Origin: JBGPGW01 sp046349515
GTDB lineage: Bacteria > Pseudomonadota > Alphaproteobacteria > CADEGL01
Direction of reading: 5' to 3'
Length of the DNA stretch: 64,000 nt
NCBI GenBank assembly: GCA_046349515.1
Contig: JAXMCE010000013.1
Span: 1 to 64,000, forward strand
Position 1 is the first letter of the stretch; each line of letters starts with the position of its first letter. Made by a program: the position numbers and the translations under genes. Positions 44,820 through 54,067 of this stretch are shown here, in pieces. The notes under the pieces are model-generated. The model did not search any database, was not told the DNA's origin, and saw nothing but the letters and a program-made list of their open reading frames with translations.

Positions 44820-45491
44820 ATGGGTACGGCGATCCGTTTCAAGCGTCCGGACGGGCGCGAGGCATCCGGCTATCTCGCGGCGGCCAAGGACGCGAAGGCG
44901 CCGGGCATCATCGTCATCCAGGAGTGGTGGGGCGTGCAGGGTCAGATCAAGGGCGTCTGCGACCGCCTGGCACAGCTCGGCTACCGCGCGATCGCGCCCG
45001 ATCTCTACAACGGCACGGTCGTGCCCTACCACGACCCGGACGCGGCGAACGCAGCGATGAGCGCTCTCGACTTCCAGGAATCCGTCGACCAGGTCGTTCG
45101 CGGCGCGGCCCAGCATCTCAAGGCGCAGGGCGCGAAGGTCGGGCTCACCGGCTTCTGTCTCGGCGGCCTCGTCTCGGCGCTCGGCGCCGTCCGTCTGCCT
45201 GAACTTTCGGCCGCCGTCGCCTTCTACGGCCTGCCGGACCCCAAGGCCGGCGATCCCAAGGCGCTGCGCGTGCCGCTCCAGGGCCATTTCGCCAACAAGG
45301 ACGATTGGTGCACGCCCGCCGCGGTCGACGGGTTCGAGTCCGCCGCCAAGGCCGCCGGCAAGGCCGTCGAGTTCTATCGCTACGACGCGGCGCACGGCTT
45401 CACCAACGAGGAGCAGCCCTACTACAACGCGAGCGCGGCGAAGCTCGCCTGGGACCGCATGATGACGTTCTGGAAGACGCATCTCGCCTGA
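44820..45491 (+). CDS. Dienelactone hydrolase family protein
   Basis: 223 residues, alpha/beta-hydrolase fold. The nucleophile C113 lies in GFCLGG, the catalytic Asp is near D161 (NKDDWCTP) and the His is H192 (AAHGF). E36 (IQEWWG) matches the regulatory Glu of Pseudomonas dienelactone hydrolase. These enzymes open dienelactones in chloroaromatic breakdown, though many homologues are general esterases. Confidence 0.9.
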   Translation: MGTAIRFKRPDGREASGYLAAAKDAKAPGIIVIQEWWGVQGQIKGVCDRLAQLGYRAIAPDLYNGTVVPYHDPDAANAAMSALDFQESVDQVVRGAAQHLKAQGAKVGLTGFCLGGLVSALGAVRLPELSAAVAFYGLPDPKAGDPKALRVPLQGHFANKDDWCTPAAVDGFESAAKAAGKAVEFYRYDAAHGFTNEEQPYYNASAAKLAWDRMMTFWKTHLA

Positions 45492-45519
45492 CCCGCAAGT
45501 CCGAACGGGAGACCCGTCG

Positions 45520-45915
45520 ATGACCGCGCCCACGGCGACGCTCCTCTATGCCGGCATCGCCGGAATGCTGTTTGTCGTTCTCTCAGGCCACGTCATCCGC
45601 CTGCGCTTCCGGCGCAAGACCGGCATCGGCGACGGTGGCCATGCCGATCTCCAGCAGGCGATTCGCGTCCACGCGAACTTCGCGGAGTACGTGCCCTTCG
45701 CCCTGCTGCTGATCGCCTTCGTCGAGATGGCGGGCTACGCGGCCGCGACGGTGAACGGGCTCGGCATCGCGCTCATCCTCGCGCGCGTCTCCCATGCAAT
45801 CGGCCTCACGCGCTCGACCGGCCCCTCCCCGTTCCGCTTCGTCGGCACCTCGGTGACCTTCGTCGTCATCCTCGTGGCGTCCGTGCTCTCGATCCAGTAC
45901 GCGCTCGGCGGCTAG
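45520..45915 (+). CDS. MAPEG family membrane protein
   Basis: 131 residues, four hydrophobic helices, with RLRFRRKTGIGDGG and RVHANFAEYVPFALLLIAF carrying the family's ExxxxxP-like motif (NFAEYVPF). MAPEG proteins are trimeric membrane glutathione transferases or peroxidases in eukaryotes; the bacterial role is unclear. It follows the dienelactone hydrolase by 28 bp and is probably co-transcribed. Confidence 0.85.
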   Translation: MTAPTATLLYAGIAGMLFVVLSGHVIRLRFRRKTGIGDGGHADLQQAIRVHANFAEYVPFALLLIAFVEMAGYAAATVNGLGIALILARVSHAIGLTRSTGPSPFRFVGTSVTFVVILVASVLSIQYALGG

Positions 45916-46021
45916 GCCGCGCGTCCATCGACCGGCCTCGACTGAGGCGCGGAACGCGACCCCCGCTATTCCGCCGAGAGCGGCGAGAGTGCGGACGCGG
46001 ATTTGCGTCCGTTTCGGGCCA

Positions 46022-46645
46022 TCACTTCTTGCCGGACACGTGGTCCCAGAATTCGATGCGGTCGTTGGTGCGCGGAAAAGGCTCTGCCGGGACGGGCACG
46101 CCGAAGAAGGCGCAGAGGGGTTCCCACCCATCCTTCACTTGATAGAGGAGCAGTTGCTTGGCCGGGATCGCCGCCTTGACCGCTTCATTGTGAGCGATGA
46201 ACGCCTTTCTCAGCGCCGCTTCGTCGAGGCCCAAGGGAAAGCCTGTCCTATCGATCACACGGGTGCACATGGCAATCCACACCTGCAGCTCCGGCGGAGC
46301 GTGATCCTTGCCGGCAATCGCCTTGTAAATCGTTTCCGAGAAGCTCTCGACCCAACTCTCGGGGCTCCGATAGGTCAGGATGAACTTGGCCGTGGGATAG
46401 GCCGCATGGAGCTCGCGGACAAACCCGGCGGTCGGCCAATCGACGGCGCTATCGTAACCCTCGTAGATCGCTTGCCAATCCGGCTTCCCATTCACCGCCG
46501 CCTCCCAGAGCGGCACATGCACGGGCATGTTCTGCCTCACCTCGATCATGTGATGGCAGGGGCCCAGCCCTAAGCGCTCGATAGCGAGCTTGAGCGAATA
46601 GGTTCCCGTCCGGCCTACGCCGGCGCCGATGATTTTCAGGGGCAT
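46022..46645 (-). CDS. Sulfotransferase family protein
   Basis: 207 residues. The PAPS-binding 5'-phosphosulfate loop is GAGVGRTGTYSL near the N-terminus. FILTYRSPESWVESF is the 3'-phosphate motif region. Members of this bacterial group are often annotated sulfotransferases of unknown substrate. The start is set by GGAGAGGAGAA ahead of the ATG. Confidence 0.85.
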   Translation of the reverse strand: MPLKIIGAGVGRTGTYSLKLAIERLGLGPCHHMIEVRQNMPVHVPLWEAAVNGKPDWQAIYEGYDSAVDWPTAGFVRELHAAYPTAKFILTYRSPESWVESFSETIYKAIAGKDHAPPELQVWIAMCTRVIDRTGFPLGLDEAALRKAFIAHNEAVKAAIPAKQLLLYQVKDGWEPLCAFFGVPVPAEPFPRTNDRIEFWDHVSGKK

Positions 46646-47027
46646 CAAGTTCTCCTCTCCGTCGAAAGTCACGCACTCATTCCGGCAGTCCAGCCTTTCG
46701 GAGTCCGTAACGCGCCAAGCCTAGGGATTGACCGCTGCGAGACGGCAGCCGCTTGCAAAGCGTGGTGATGGTGGCGCCGGGCCACAGCGCCAGGACCTTC
46801 GCGAGTGATGCCTTCGGAAGGCATAGCCGAAGCGACGATGCGCTTGCAATCACGCTGCCATGACGGCTGGTCAGATGTCCCCTTTCACTGTGGGGCGCTC
46901 GACGAAGCGTCGCGAATGCTGCAATCGACCAGGGCCGGTTTGAGTCAGAAGCAAAAGTACTCGATCCAGGCGCAAGACGTTCACTCTGCGCTAGCGAGTA
47001 GACACCGTGAATTCATGAGGACACGCC
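46646..47027. other. Intergenic region without a supported gene
   Basis: 382 bp between two leftward genes. It is the upstream region of the sulfotransferase and the 3' flank of the MDR gene. It contains a perfect 17-bp palindrome ATGCCTTC-G-GAAGGCAT (46808-46824). A 79-codon frame on the plus strand spans most of it but has no ribosome binding site or recognisable motif, so I do not call it. Confidence 0.4.
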
Positions 47028-48041
47028 TTAGGGCTCTACGATGACCTTGCCCCAGACCTGCCGGTCGTCGAGGAGCTGCATGGCGTCGCGTCCCTCCTCG
47101 AGCGGAAAGCGCTTGGGGTGGAGCACGGGGCGGAGCGCGCCCTTCTTCACGAGGTCGAGCAACGCCAGGATGTCGTCGCGCGACCAGCCGTTCGAGCCGA
47201 TGATGTTGAGCTCGAAGGTCCAGATGAAGCGGATGTCCTCCTTGGGATCGTAGCCTGCGGTGGCGCCGCAGGTGAGCAGCCGCCCGTCGCGCTTGAGGAC
47301 GCGGAGCGACTGTGTCCAGGTGTCGCCGCCGGTGAAGTTCACGACGACATCGATCCCGCCCTTGTCCTCGCGGAGGAAGCGCGGCCGGCCGAAGCGGCCC
47401 TGGCACTCCTTCACCCAGTTCGTCGTCGCGTAGTTGATGCCGATGTCGGCGCCGATCGAGCGCAGCCGCTCGAGCTTCTCCTCGCTCGAGGCGCAGACGA
47501 CGACGGTGGCGCCGGCCATCTTCGCGAGCTGAACGCAGCACGTCCCGACTCCGCCCGAGGCGCCGAGAATGAGCACGGTCTCGCCCGACCGGACCTTGCC
47601 GCGCTCGAGCATCATCCGGTAGGACGTGCCGTAGGCGACAGGAAGGGCGGCCGCGTCGGCGAAGGAGACAGCGTCATCGAGCTTGATGAGCATGTGCGCG
47701 GGCAGGCGCACGTACTCGGCGAGCCCGCCGTCGAAGGCCTCGCCCAAGAGCCCGCCCTTCACGCGCTCGATCGGATCGACGAGGACTCTCTCCCCCACGC
47801 GGAAGCCCGTGACCTCGGCGCCGAGCTCCGCGATCTCGCCCGCGACGTCGATGCCGATGATGACGGGGATCGGCACCTTGATGCCCGGCATGCCGTTCCG
47901 CGTGAAGACGTCGTGGTAGTTGAGCGCGCAGGCGCGCACGCGCAGCAGCACCTCGCCCGGACCCGGCTTCGGATCCGGATAGCGGGGATCGAAGACGAGG
48001 GCCTCGTTCCCGCCATGGGCAGTGAGCACGAGCGCGCGCAT
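47028..48041 (-). CDS. MDR-family quinone oxidoreductase-type dehydrogenase
   Basis: 337 residues. A medium-chain reductase lacking the catalytic zinc cysteine: the loop reads NYHDVFTRNGMPG and has no Cys or His pair for zinc. The nucleotide motif ILGASGGVGTCCVQLAK is the NADPH-binding AxxGxxG form. It probably reduces an enone or quinone with NADPH. Last of a four-gene operon with a CoA ligase. Confidence 0.88.
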   Translation of the reverse strand: MRALVLTAHGGNEALVFDPRYPDPKPGPGEVLLRVRACALNYHDVFTRNGMPGIKVPIPVIIGIDVAGEIAELGAEVTGFRVGERVLVDPIERVKGGLLGEAFDGGLAEYVRLPAHMLIKLDDAVSFADAAALPVAYGTSYRMMLERGKVRSGETVLILGASGGVGTCCVQLAKMAGATVVVCASSEEKLERLRSIGADIGINYATTNWVKECQGRFGRPRFLREDKGGIDVVVNFTGGDTWTQSLRVLKRDGRLLTCGATAGYDPKEDIRFIWTFELNIIGSNGWSRDDILALLDLVKKGALRPVLHPKRFPLEEGRDAMQLLDDRQVWGKVIVEP

Positions 48042-48079
48042 GGTGATCTCTCCAGTTTTCCGATCGGCGTCGCGGCGGC

Positions 48080-49681
48080 TCAGCCCAGCGTGCCGAAGCT
48101 CGCGGCCAGGGTCCGCTCCACGATCTTGCGGTCGATCTTGCCGGGCCCGTTGAGCGGCAGTTCGGCGACGAAGGTGATCCGGCGCGGATGCGCGTAGGCC
48201 GGGCCATTGGAGAGGCAGTACTGCTTCAGCTCCTCCTCGCTGACCTCGCGCCCGCGCGCCTTCACGACCATCGCGACGGGCACGGCGCCCTTGATGCGAT
48301 GCGGCACGGGCACGACCGACACTTCGGCGACGGCCGGGTGCTTCAAGAGAATGTTCTCGACCTCGAGCGGATAGACGCTCTCGCCGCCCGACTTGAACAT
48401 GTCGTCGGTGCGACCCTTGAAATAGTAGAAGCCCTCCTTGTCGCAGGCGAAGAGGTCGCCGGTCTTGAGCCAGCCATCCTTGAGGCGCGCGCGATTGACC
48501 TCGGGAAGGTTGTAGTAGCCCGGCGTCACGCCCGGATTGCGCACCCACAGCTCGCCGTAATGCGGATCGTCGCGGCCGTCCGAATCGACGAGCTTGACCT
48601 CGCCCTCGGGCCACACGACGCCGCAGCTGCCGTGCGGCACCGCGCGCCCGTCGACGGGCGCCCCGATCATGACCGGGCCGCCCTCGGTCAGGCCGTAGCT
48701 CTCGCTCACCGGCACGCCGAACGCGGCCTCGACCGCATCGCAGAGTTCCTTCGGCGTCGGGGCCGAGCCGATGCGCATCGAGACGAGCGCCGAGAAATCG
48801 AGGCTCTCGATGAGGTCGCGCTCCTGAAGGAGGAGCGTGAAGACGGCCGGCACGCCGCCCGCATGGGTGCAGCGATAGTGCGACAGCGCCTCGAGAAAGG
48901 GCCGCGGCGAGAAATTGGGAAGCAGCACGACCGAGCCGCCGTAGCTGAGCATCGCCTTGATCGCACCGGCCATGGCGTTCTTGTGGTAGAGCGGCACGGC
49001 CGCGAGCCCGCGATGCTCGGGCGAGGTTGGCCAATGGGTGCTCAAGCAGCGCACCCACCAGCACTGGCCGGCATGGGAGAGCACGACGCCCTTCGGCCGC
49101 CCGGTCGAGCCGGAGGTGTAGGGAAGAAAACTCATGTGTGAGTCCGCGAGGCGCTGCGGCGTGAAGCGCGGCGCGCTCGCCCGGAGCTCCTCCTCGTAGC
49201 GAAGCCAGCCCGCGCCGCTTGGCGCGAATCCGATCCGCACGGCGCAGCCGATCCGGTCGATGATGCCGGGCAGAGCCTCGTTCGCCGCCTCCTCGACGAT
49301 GGCGGCGGTGCAGCCCGCGTCGCGCACCACGTAGTCGAGCGTGTCCGGACCGAGCTTGGTGTTGAGCGGCACCGGCACCACGCCCGCGCGCATAGCGCCG
49401 AACATGATCTCGACGAACTCGAAACGGTTGGAAACCGACATGGCGAGACGGTCGCCCGGCTTGATGCCGAGACGCGCCACGAGCGACGCCATGCGGTCGA
49501 GACGCTCCTCGAGCTCGCGGTAACGCACCTCGCGGACGGGCGAGCGCGACAGGTCGATGAGGGCGATGCGGTCGGGATAGGCGCGCGCGGCCTCGTAGTT
49601 CCAGTAACCGAGGTTGTTCCAGCGCGGATCGTCGCGCGTCATGCCCGACAAGGTGCCGGCCAGCGGGATGGAATCGTTCAC
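48080..49681 (-). CDS. AMP-binding acyl-CoA ligase
   Basis: 533 residues. The AMP-binding P-loop is YTSGSTGRPKG, then YGLTEGG, GELWVRNPGVTPGYYN, KTGDLF and GRTDDMFKSGGESVYPLEVEN, with the C-terminal catalytic lysine in PLNGPGKIDRK. It activates a carboxylic acid to acyl-CoA; the acid is not predictable. A GTG start with AGGAGGGG before it. Its neighbours, a thioesterase, a VOC protein and an MDR reductase, point to a pathway run on CoA thioesters. Confidence 0.94.
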   Translation of the reverse strand: MNDSIPLAGTLSGMTRDDPRWNNLGYWNYEAARAYPDRIALIDLSRSPVREVRYRELEERLDRMASLVARLGIKPGDRLAMSVSNRFEFVEIMFGAMRAGVVPVPLNTKLGPDTLDYVVRDAGCTAAIVEEAANEALPGIIDRIGCAVRIGFAPSGAGWLRYEEELRASAPRFTPQRLADSHMSFLPYTSGSTGRPKGVVLSHAGQCWWVRCLSTHWPTSPEHRGLAAVPLYHKNAMAGAIKAMLSYGGSVVLLPNFSPRPFLEALSHYRCTHAGGVPAVFTLLLQERDLIESLDFSALVSMRIGSAPTPKELCDAVEAAFGVPVSESYGLTEGGPVMIGAPVDGRAVPHGSCGVVWPEGEVKLVDSDGRDDPHYGELWVRNPGVTPGYYNLPEVNRARLKDGWLKTGDLFACDKEGFYYFKGRTDDMFKSGGESVYPLEVENILLKHPAVAEVSVVPVPHRIKGAVPVAMVVKARGREVSEEELKQYCLSNGPAYAHPRRITFVAELPLNGPGKIDRKIVERTLAASFGTLG

Positions 49682-49694
49682 GCCCCTCCTCCCC

Positions 49695-50321
49695 TCACGG
49701 ATTGAGCAAAGTGACCTCGCCCTTGGGCGAGGCGAGCACGGCGAGGAAGCCCGGCCGGGGCGCGCGCCTGACCTCGATCCCGATGCCGAGCGCGCGATAG
49801 ATGCGCGACAGCGCCTCGGGCTCGGGCGTGAGCGTCGTGAGCGAGCGGAGCGTGCAGCCCTTGGGCGTCGTCGTCGAGGGGTGGGGAGAGGCGCCCCAGT
49901 CGATCGCGAAGGGAATCGCCCGCCCGAAGCCCGGGTGCGCGAGATGCTGCACCGTCCACGCCAAGGTGACGCCATCGGGCCGGCGGCGCGACATGCTGAC
50001 CGCGTCCTTGACGCCGAGCCCGGCCTCCGTCGCCGCGCGCCGCACGCGATCGATGTCGGTCGTCTGGATCGCGAAGCTGAAAAGACCCGGATGCGGCAGA
50101 CGCGCGAGCTCGGCGCCCAAATTCCCCTCGAGCCGTTGCGCGGGATCGGGCGCGATGATCTCGAAATAGACCCCGTCGCCCAGCGAGAGGAGGCTGTTGC
50201 GCGTCCCGAACCCGGGATGGGAGCCGCCCTGCGCGGGTGCGAGGCCGGTCACGGCCTCGAAGAGCCGCACGCCCTCCTCGAGATCGGGTGCCGCCCACAG
50301 GACGTGATCGAGCGCGCTCAT
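49695..50321 (-). CDS. VOC family (glyoxalase-like) protein
   Basis: 208 residues, glyoxalase/bleomycin-type fold: MSALDHVLWAAPDLEEGVRLFEAVTG, then VYFEIIAPDP with a metal-binding Glu position. The long length and single N-terminal VOC module fit the Glyoxalase_3 group. The start ATG overlaps the thioesterase stop by 4 bp (ATGA). Reaction unknown. Confidence 0.82.
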   Translation of the reverse strand: MSALDHVLWAAPDLEEGVRLFEAVTGLAPAQGGSHPGFGTRNSLLSLGDGVYFEIIAPDPAQRLEGNLGAELARLPHPGLFSFAIQTTDIDRVRRAATEAGLGVKDAVSMSRRRPDGVTLAWTVQHLAHPGFGRAIPFAIDWGASPHPSTTTPKGCTLRSLTTLTPEPEALSRIYRALGIGIEVRRAPRPGFLAVLASPKGEVTLLNP

Positions 50322-50770
50322 CCCCGCGCCTCGCGCGAGAGGGTGAGATACACGCCCCGCCCGCTCGCGAGCAGGGCGCCGGCCGCATCGAAGATGCGCG
50401 CCTCCGCCGTCGCGAGCGTCGAGCCGAGCTTGATGATGCTCGCGCGCGCGACGAGGTCGCCCGGCAGCGCCGCCTTGTGGTAGTCGATCCGGAGGTCGAC
50501 CGTCGGCACGCCGCGCCCGAGCTTGGCCGCGATCGCATAGTCGGCCGCGAGGTCGATGAGCGTCGCGAGGATGCCGCCATGGGTGTAGCGGATCTTCGGT
50601 TCCGACACGAACTCCTCGCGCCAGGGCATGGCGATCTCGATCTCGTGCGGTGCGAGGCTCTTCAGGCGGACGCCAAGCCAGCGGTGGTAGGGCGAATCCT
50701 GGATGAGCGCATCGAGCCCCGCGAAGTCGAGGGCCAGGCCGTCACCGGAGGTCGAACTCGATCGATTCAT
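50318..50770 (-). CDS. PaaI-type hotdog thioesterase
   Basis: 150 residues. Hotdog fold with the PaaI segment RYTHGGILATLIDLAADYAIAAKLG and the strand TVDLRIDYHKAALPGDLVARA. It hydrolyses acyl-CoA thioesters. First gene of the four-gene operon, upstream of the VOC, ligase and reductase genes. Confidence 0.88.
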   Translation of the reverse strand: MNRSSSTSGDGLALDFAGLDALIQDSPYHRWLGVRLKSLAPHEIEIAMPWREEFVSEPKIRYTHGGILATLIDLAADYAIAAKLGRGVPTVDLRIDYHKAALPGDLVARASIIKLGSTLATAEARIFDAAGALLASGRGVYLTLSREARG

Positions 50771-51018
50771 GGGGCTCTCGTCATCAGGACCAAGGTCGGG
50801 GCCGCCAGCCTAGCGAAGCCGCGACTCCGCCGCCCTGGTCACGGGGCGCAGAATCCGGCCCCGGACAGGGGGCGGTCGGTCTGATTTTTGTCCGAAATCG
50901 GGGCGCGAGACCAAGACATTCTCAGTCCGGCCGATGGCTCGGCCCGGCCGGCGGGTGATTCGATGGGTCTTCTCGAGGGAGGGGCCGGGCGACGGCCGCC
51001 AAGCCAGGCGCTTGAGTT

Positions 51019-52008
51019 TTACCCGCCGTTGGCGGTCGGGCGTGCGTCGCTCGACATCGAGCGTGGCTCCGCGTCGCCCGCCCATTTGATGCGGTTGCGG
51101 CCGGCGCGCTTGGCCGCGTAGAGCGCCGCATCGGCCCGGGCGAACAGCGCGTCGAGATCGTCCGGCCCGTCGAGGCGGAGCTCGGCGAGCCCGCCGCTGA
51201 TCGTGATCGGCACCGGCTTGCCGTCGATCATGACGGGGGCACTCTCGACCGCCCGGCGCATGCGCTCCGCGACGATCAGGCCGCCGTTCTCGTCCGTTTC
51301 CGGAAAGAGAGCCGCGAACTCCTCGCCGCCGTAGCGCGCGCAGGTATCGCTCGTCCGCGACTCGCGGCGCAGAATCTCCGCCACATGCTGCAGCGCCTTG
51401 TCGCCGTTGCCGTGTCCGTAGGTATCGTTGACGCGCTTGAACCAGTCGATGTCGAAGATCGCAAGGCAGAAGCGCCGTTGATAGCGCTGAGCGCGGGCGA
51501 GCTCGGCCGTCGCGAGGTCGAGGAAGGAGCGACGATTGGCGAGGCCGGTCAGCGCGTCGGTCGAGGCCTGTTGCTGGAGGCGAAGCTCCATCTCCTTGTG
51601 GAGCGTCACGTCCCGCTCGATGGCCGCGAAATGCGTGACTTCACCGCCATCCTCGACGAGCGGCACGATGTTGAGGTCGAGCCAGCACTCCCGCCCGTCC
51701 TTGGCGTAGTTGAGGATCTCGACGCGGACCGGGCGCCGCTCATTGAGGGCCCGCGCGACCTCGCGCACCGCCTCTTCGGAGGTGTTCGGACCCTGGAGCA
51801 TGCGCGGCGAGCGCCCGAGCACCTCCTCCGCCGTGTAGCCCGTGATGCGGGTGAAGGCCGGGTTGACGAAGACGATTTCCGACGCGTTCGAGCCGGGTCC
51901 CGACGCGACCTTGGTGATGAGGACGGCATCGTTCGCCGCCATGATGACTTTTTCGAAGAATCGGTCCATGGACGAGGTAAGGCCCTCCTGGGGCCGATCG
52001 TCCTCCAC
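51019..52008 (-). CDS. PAS-GGDEF diguanylate cyclase
   Basis: 329 residues. PAS domain about 15-135, then GGDEF from about 150. The active motif GGEEF (227-231) and the inhibitory I-site RTSD (218-221, five residues before GGEEF) are intact, so it should make c-di-GMP under product inhibition. The PAS domain has the LOV-like loop GRSPRMLQGPNT, but the flavin-bonding Cys of true LOV is Pro68, so light sensing is not expected. GTG start assumed; an ATG 39 bases downstream is an alternative. Confidence 0.93.
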   Translation of the reverse strand: MEDDRPQEGLTSSMDRFFEKVIMAANDAVLITKVASGPGSNASEIVFVNPAFTRITGYTAEEVLGRSPRMLQGPNTSEEAVREVARALNERRPVRVEILNYAKDGRECWLDLNIVPLVEDGGEVTHFAAIERDVTLHKEMELRLQQQASTDALTGLANRRSFLDLATAELARAQRYQRRFCLAIFDIDWFKRVNDTYGHGNGDKALQHVAEILRRESRTSDTCARYGGEEFAALFPETDENGGLIVAERMRRAVESAPVMIDGKPVPITISGGLAELRLDGPDDLDALFARADAALYAAKRAGRNRIKWAGDAEPRSMSSDARPTANGG

Positions 52009-52106
52009 CCGCCTTAAGACTGTGTTAGCGACTGCTCACGGAGCCCGTGTCACGCCGCCATGACGGGGGGTGTAACGCGCCTGAAACAGAGATGTCCGCC
52101 CGCGGT

Positions 52107-52478
52107 TCAAATATCCGATTGCGGCCGGGCTGCCCCCGTCCCCGGCAGGCTCACGCCCATCGCGGGTGAGGACTGGCGCCAGCCTTCGCCGTGGCTGATG
52201 AGGCAGGAAACGCCGTTCGGCGAGACCACGGTGAGCGTCCACGTCCCCGTGCCGGAGGCATAGACCTCGATCAGGACCCCGGCGCTGGTGAGGCCCTGGG
52301 CGACCACGTTTTCGTCATAAGCCTCGTGCAAACCGGCCGCGACGTCGGTATGGGGGCCGCACAGCGGCTCGAGCTGGCTCACTGGCCCCATGGTCCCGGC
52401 CGAATTCATGAGGGAAGACGGCCCGCTGGCGATTCCGCCGAGGCCTGCGATGGCAACGATCGACAGTGCACGGATCAT
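52107..52478 (-). CDS. Small exported protein of unknown function
   Basis: 123 residues with a short signal-like N-terminus. The recognisable part is LTSAGVLIEVYASGTGTWTLTVVSPNGVSCLISHGEGWR, which resembles a small periplasmic beta-domain seen in other proteobacteria. The role is unknown. GAGGGGA before the ATG. Confidence 0.7.
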   Translation of the reverse strand: MIRALSIVAIAGLGGIASGPSSLMNSAGTMGPVSQLEPLCGPHTDVAAGLHEAYDENVVAQGLTSAGVLIEVYASGTGTWTLTVVSPNGVSCLISHGEGWRQSSPAMGVSLPGTGAARPQSDI

Positions 52479-52710
52479 GGCCGTCCCCTCATTCCGCCTT
52501 CGGCAGAAGCCCTGGCCTCGCCGTTTCGCACGCACGACGCCGGCTTCACGCCGAATGTCCGGACGGATAAGGAGCACAGGCCGTGCCAAGAGACGTGGTC
52601 CTATGCCCTCTGGGGTGGTCCCGGCCGCCGGCGGCCGGGCAGCCGCGAAGGCGCTTGACCGTTCCGGCCCGTCCAAGGGTAATGGCAGCCCATCCGCCGG
52701 GGAGGCCGCC

Positions 52711-54030
52711 ATGCCGGGACTCGATCGCTCGAAGCAGCTCTATGAGACGGCGCGCGGGCACCTCGCGGGCGGCGTGTCGAGCAATTTCCGCTACGCGGGC
52801 TACGGCGCCTCGCCTGTGCCGCTCTTCTACGCGCGCGGCGAGGGCGCCCACCTCGTCGACGTCGACGGCAATCGCTACATCGACTATGCGCTCGCCAACG
52901 GTCCGATCATCCTCGGCCACGCGCCCGCGCCGGTCGTCGCGGCGGTCCGCGACTCTCTCGCCATGGGCCAGCTTTTCGCGGGCCAGCACGAGGGCGAGAT
53001 CAAGCTCGCGCGGCTCATCGGCCAGCTCGTGCCGGCGGCCGAGCTCGTGCGCTTCACCTCCTCAGGCTCGGAATCGGCCCACGCGGCGATCCGGCTCGCG
53101 CGCGCCGCCACGGGACGCACGAAGTTCATCAAATTCGAAGGGCATTACCACGGCTGGCTCGACAGCGTGTTCATCAGCGTCGCGCCCTCGCCCAATGTGG
53201 GCGGCCCGGAATCGGCACCCGTCGCCGTCGCCGAGACTCCGGGGCAGAGCGAACGCGCGCTCGAGGACGTGATCATCCTCCCCTGGAACGACCTCGACAT
53301 CATCCGTCGCACGTTCGAGGCGCGCGGCAGCGAGATCGCCGGCGTCATCATGGAACCCATCCTCTGCAACACAGGTTCGATCCTGCCCAAGGCCGGCTAC
53401 CTCGAAGGCGTGCGCGAGCTCTGCACGCGCCACGGCGTGATCCTCATCTTCGACGAGGTCATCACCGGATTTCGCGTCGGGCTCGGCGGCGCGCAAGGGC
53501 TCCTCGGCGTTTCGCCCGACCTCATGATCTTCGCGAAGGCGCTCGCGGGCGGCTTCCCGCTCGCGGCCTTGGCAGGCCGCCGCGCGGTCATGGAACTCGT
53601 CGAGACCAAGCGCGTGATGCACGGCGGGACGTACAACGCCAACGTGCCCTGCATCGCGGCCGGGCTCGCGACGCTCGAGACTCTCTCCAAAGAGGGCGGC
53701 CGGGCCTACAAGGACATGGCCGCCAAGGGCGAGACGCTCATGGAAGGGTTGCGGCGCCTTGCGCGCGACCACCGGGAAAATCTGCTCGTGCAGGGACTCG
53801 GCACCGTGTTCCACCCGGCCTTCACCGATCTTCCGAAGCTCGAGAGCTACCGCCAGTTCATCCGCGCGGACGCGCAGAAGCGCGCGCGGTTCTGCGGCCT
53901 CCTCCATGAGGCGGGCGTCCGCACGACGGCCCGCGGCACCTGGTTCCTCTCGACCGCCCACGCGGAGTCGGATGTCGAGAAGAGCCTCGAGGCGGCGTCC
54001 TACGCCTTCGGCAAGCTCAAGGCCGCGTGA
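52711..54030 (+). CDS. Class III aminotransferase, glutamate-1-semialdehyde-mutase-like
   Basis: 439 residues. RFTSSGSESAHAAIR binds phosphate, LIFDEVITGFR holds the PLP-ring Asp, and IFAKALAGGFPLAALAGR has the Schiff-base Lys276. The sequence begins LAGGVSSNFRY as in the glutamate-1-semialdehyde 2,1-aminomutase group, but this branch mostly contains other transaminases or mutases of unknown substrate. GGAGG before the ATG. It is divergent from the small exported protein gene. Confidence 0.9.
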   Translation: MPGLDRSKQLYETARGHLAGGVSSNFRYAGYGASPVPLFYARGEGAHLVDVDGNRYIDYALANGPIILGHAPAPVVAAVRDSLAMGQLFAGQHEGEIKLARLIGQLVPAAELVRFTSSGSESAHAAIRLARAATGRTKFIKFEGHYHGWLDSVFISVAPSPNVGGPESAPVAVAETPGQSERALEDVIILPWNDLDIIRRTFEARGSEIAGVIMEPILCNTGSILPKAGYLEGVRELCTRHGVILIFDEVITGFRVGLGGAQGLLGVSPDLMIFAKALAGGFPLAALAGRRAVMELVETKRVMHGGTYNANVPCIAAGLATLETLSKEGGRAYKDMAAKGETLMEGLRRLARDHRENLLVQGLGTVFHPAFTDLPKLESYRQFIRADAQKRARFCGLLHEAGVRTTARGTWFLSTAHAESDVEKSLEAASYAFGKLKAA

Positions 54031-54067
54031 GGATGCCTCCCCTTCCCGGCGATGATCCGTTCGCGCC

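Noticed and set aside
46805..47044. 79-codon plus-strand frame in the gap before the MDR gene
   Set aside because: No ribosome binding site, no motif, overlaps the MDR 3' end and spans a palindrome.
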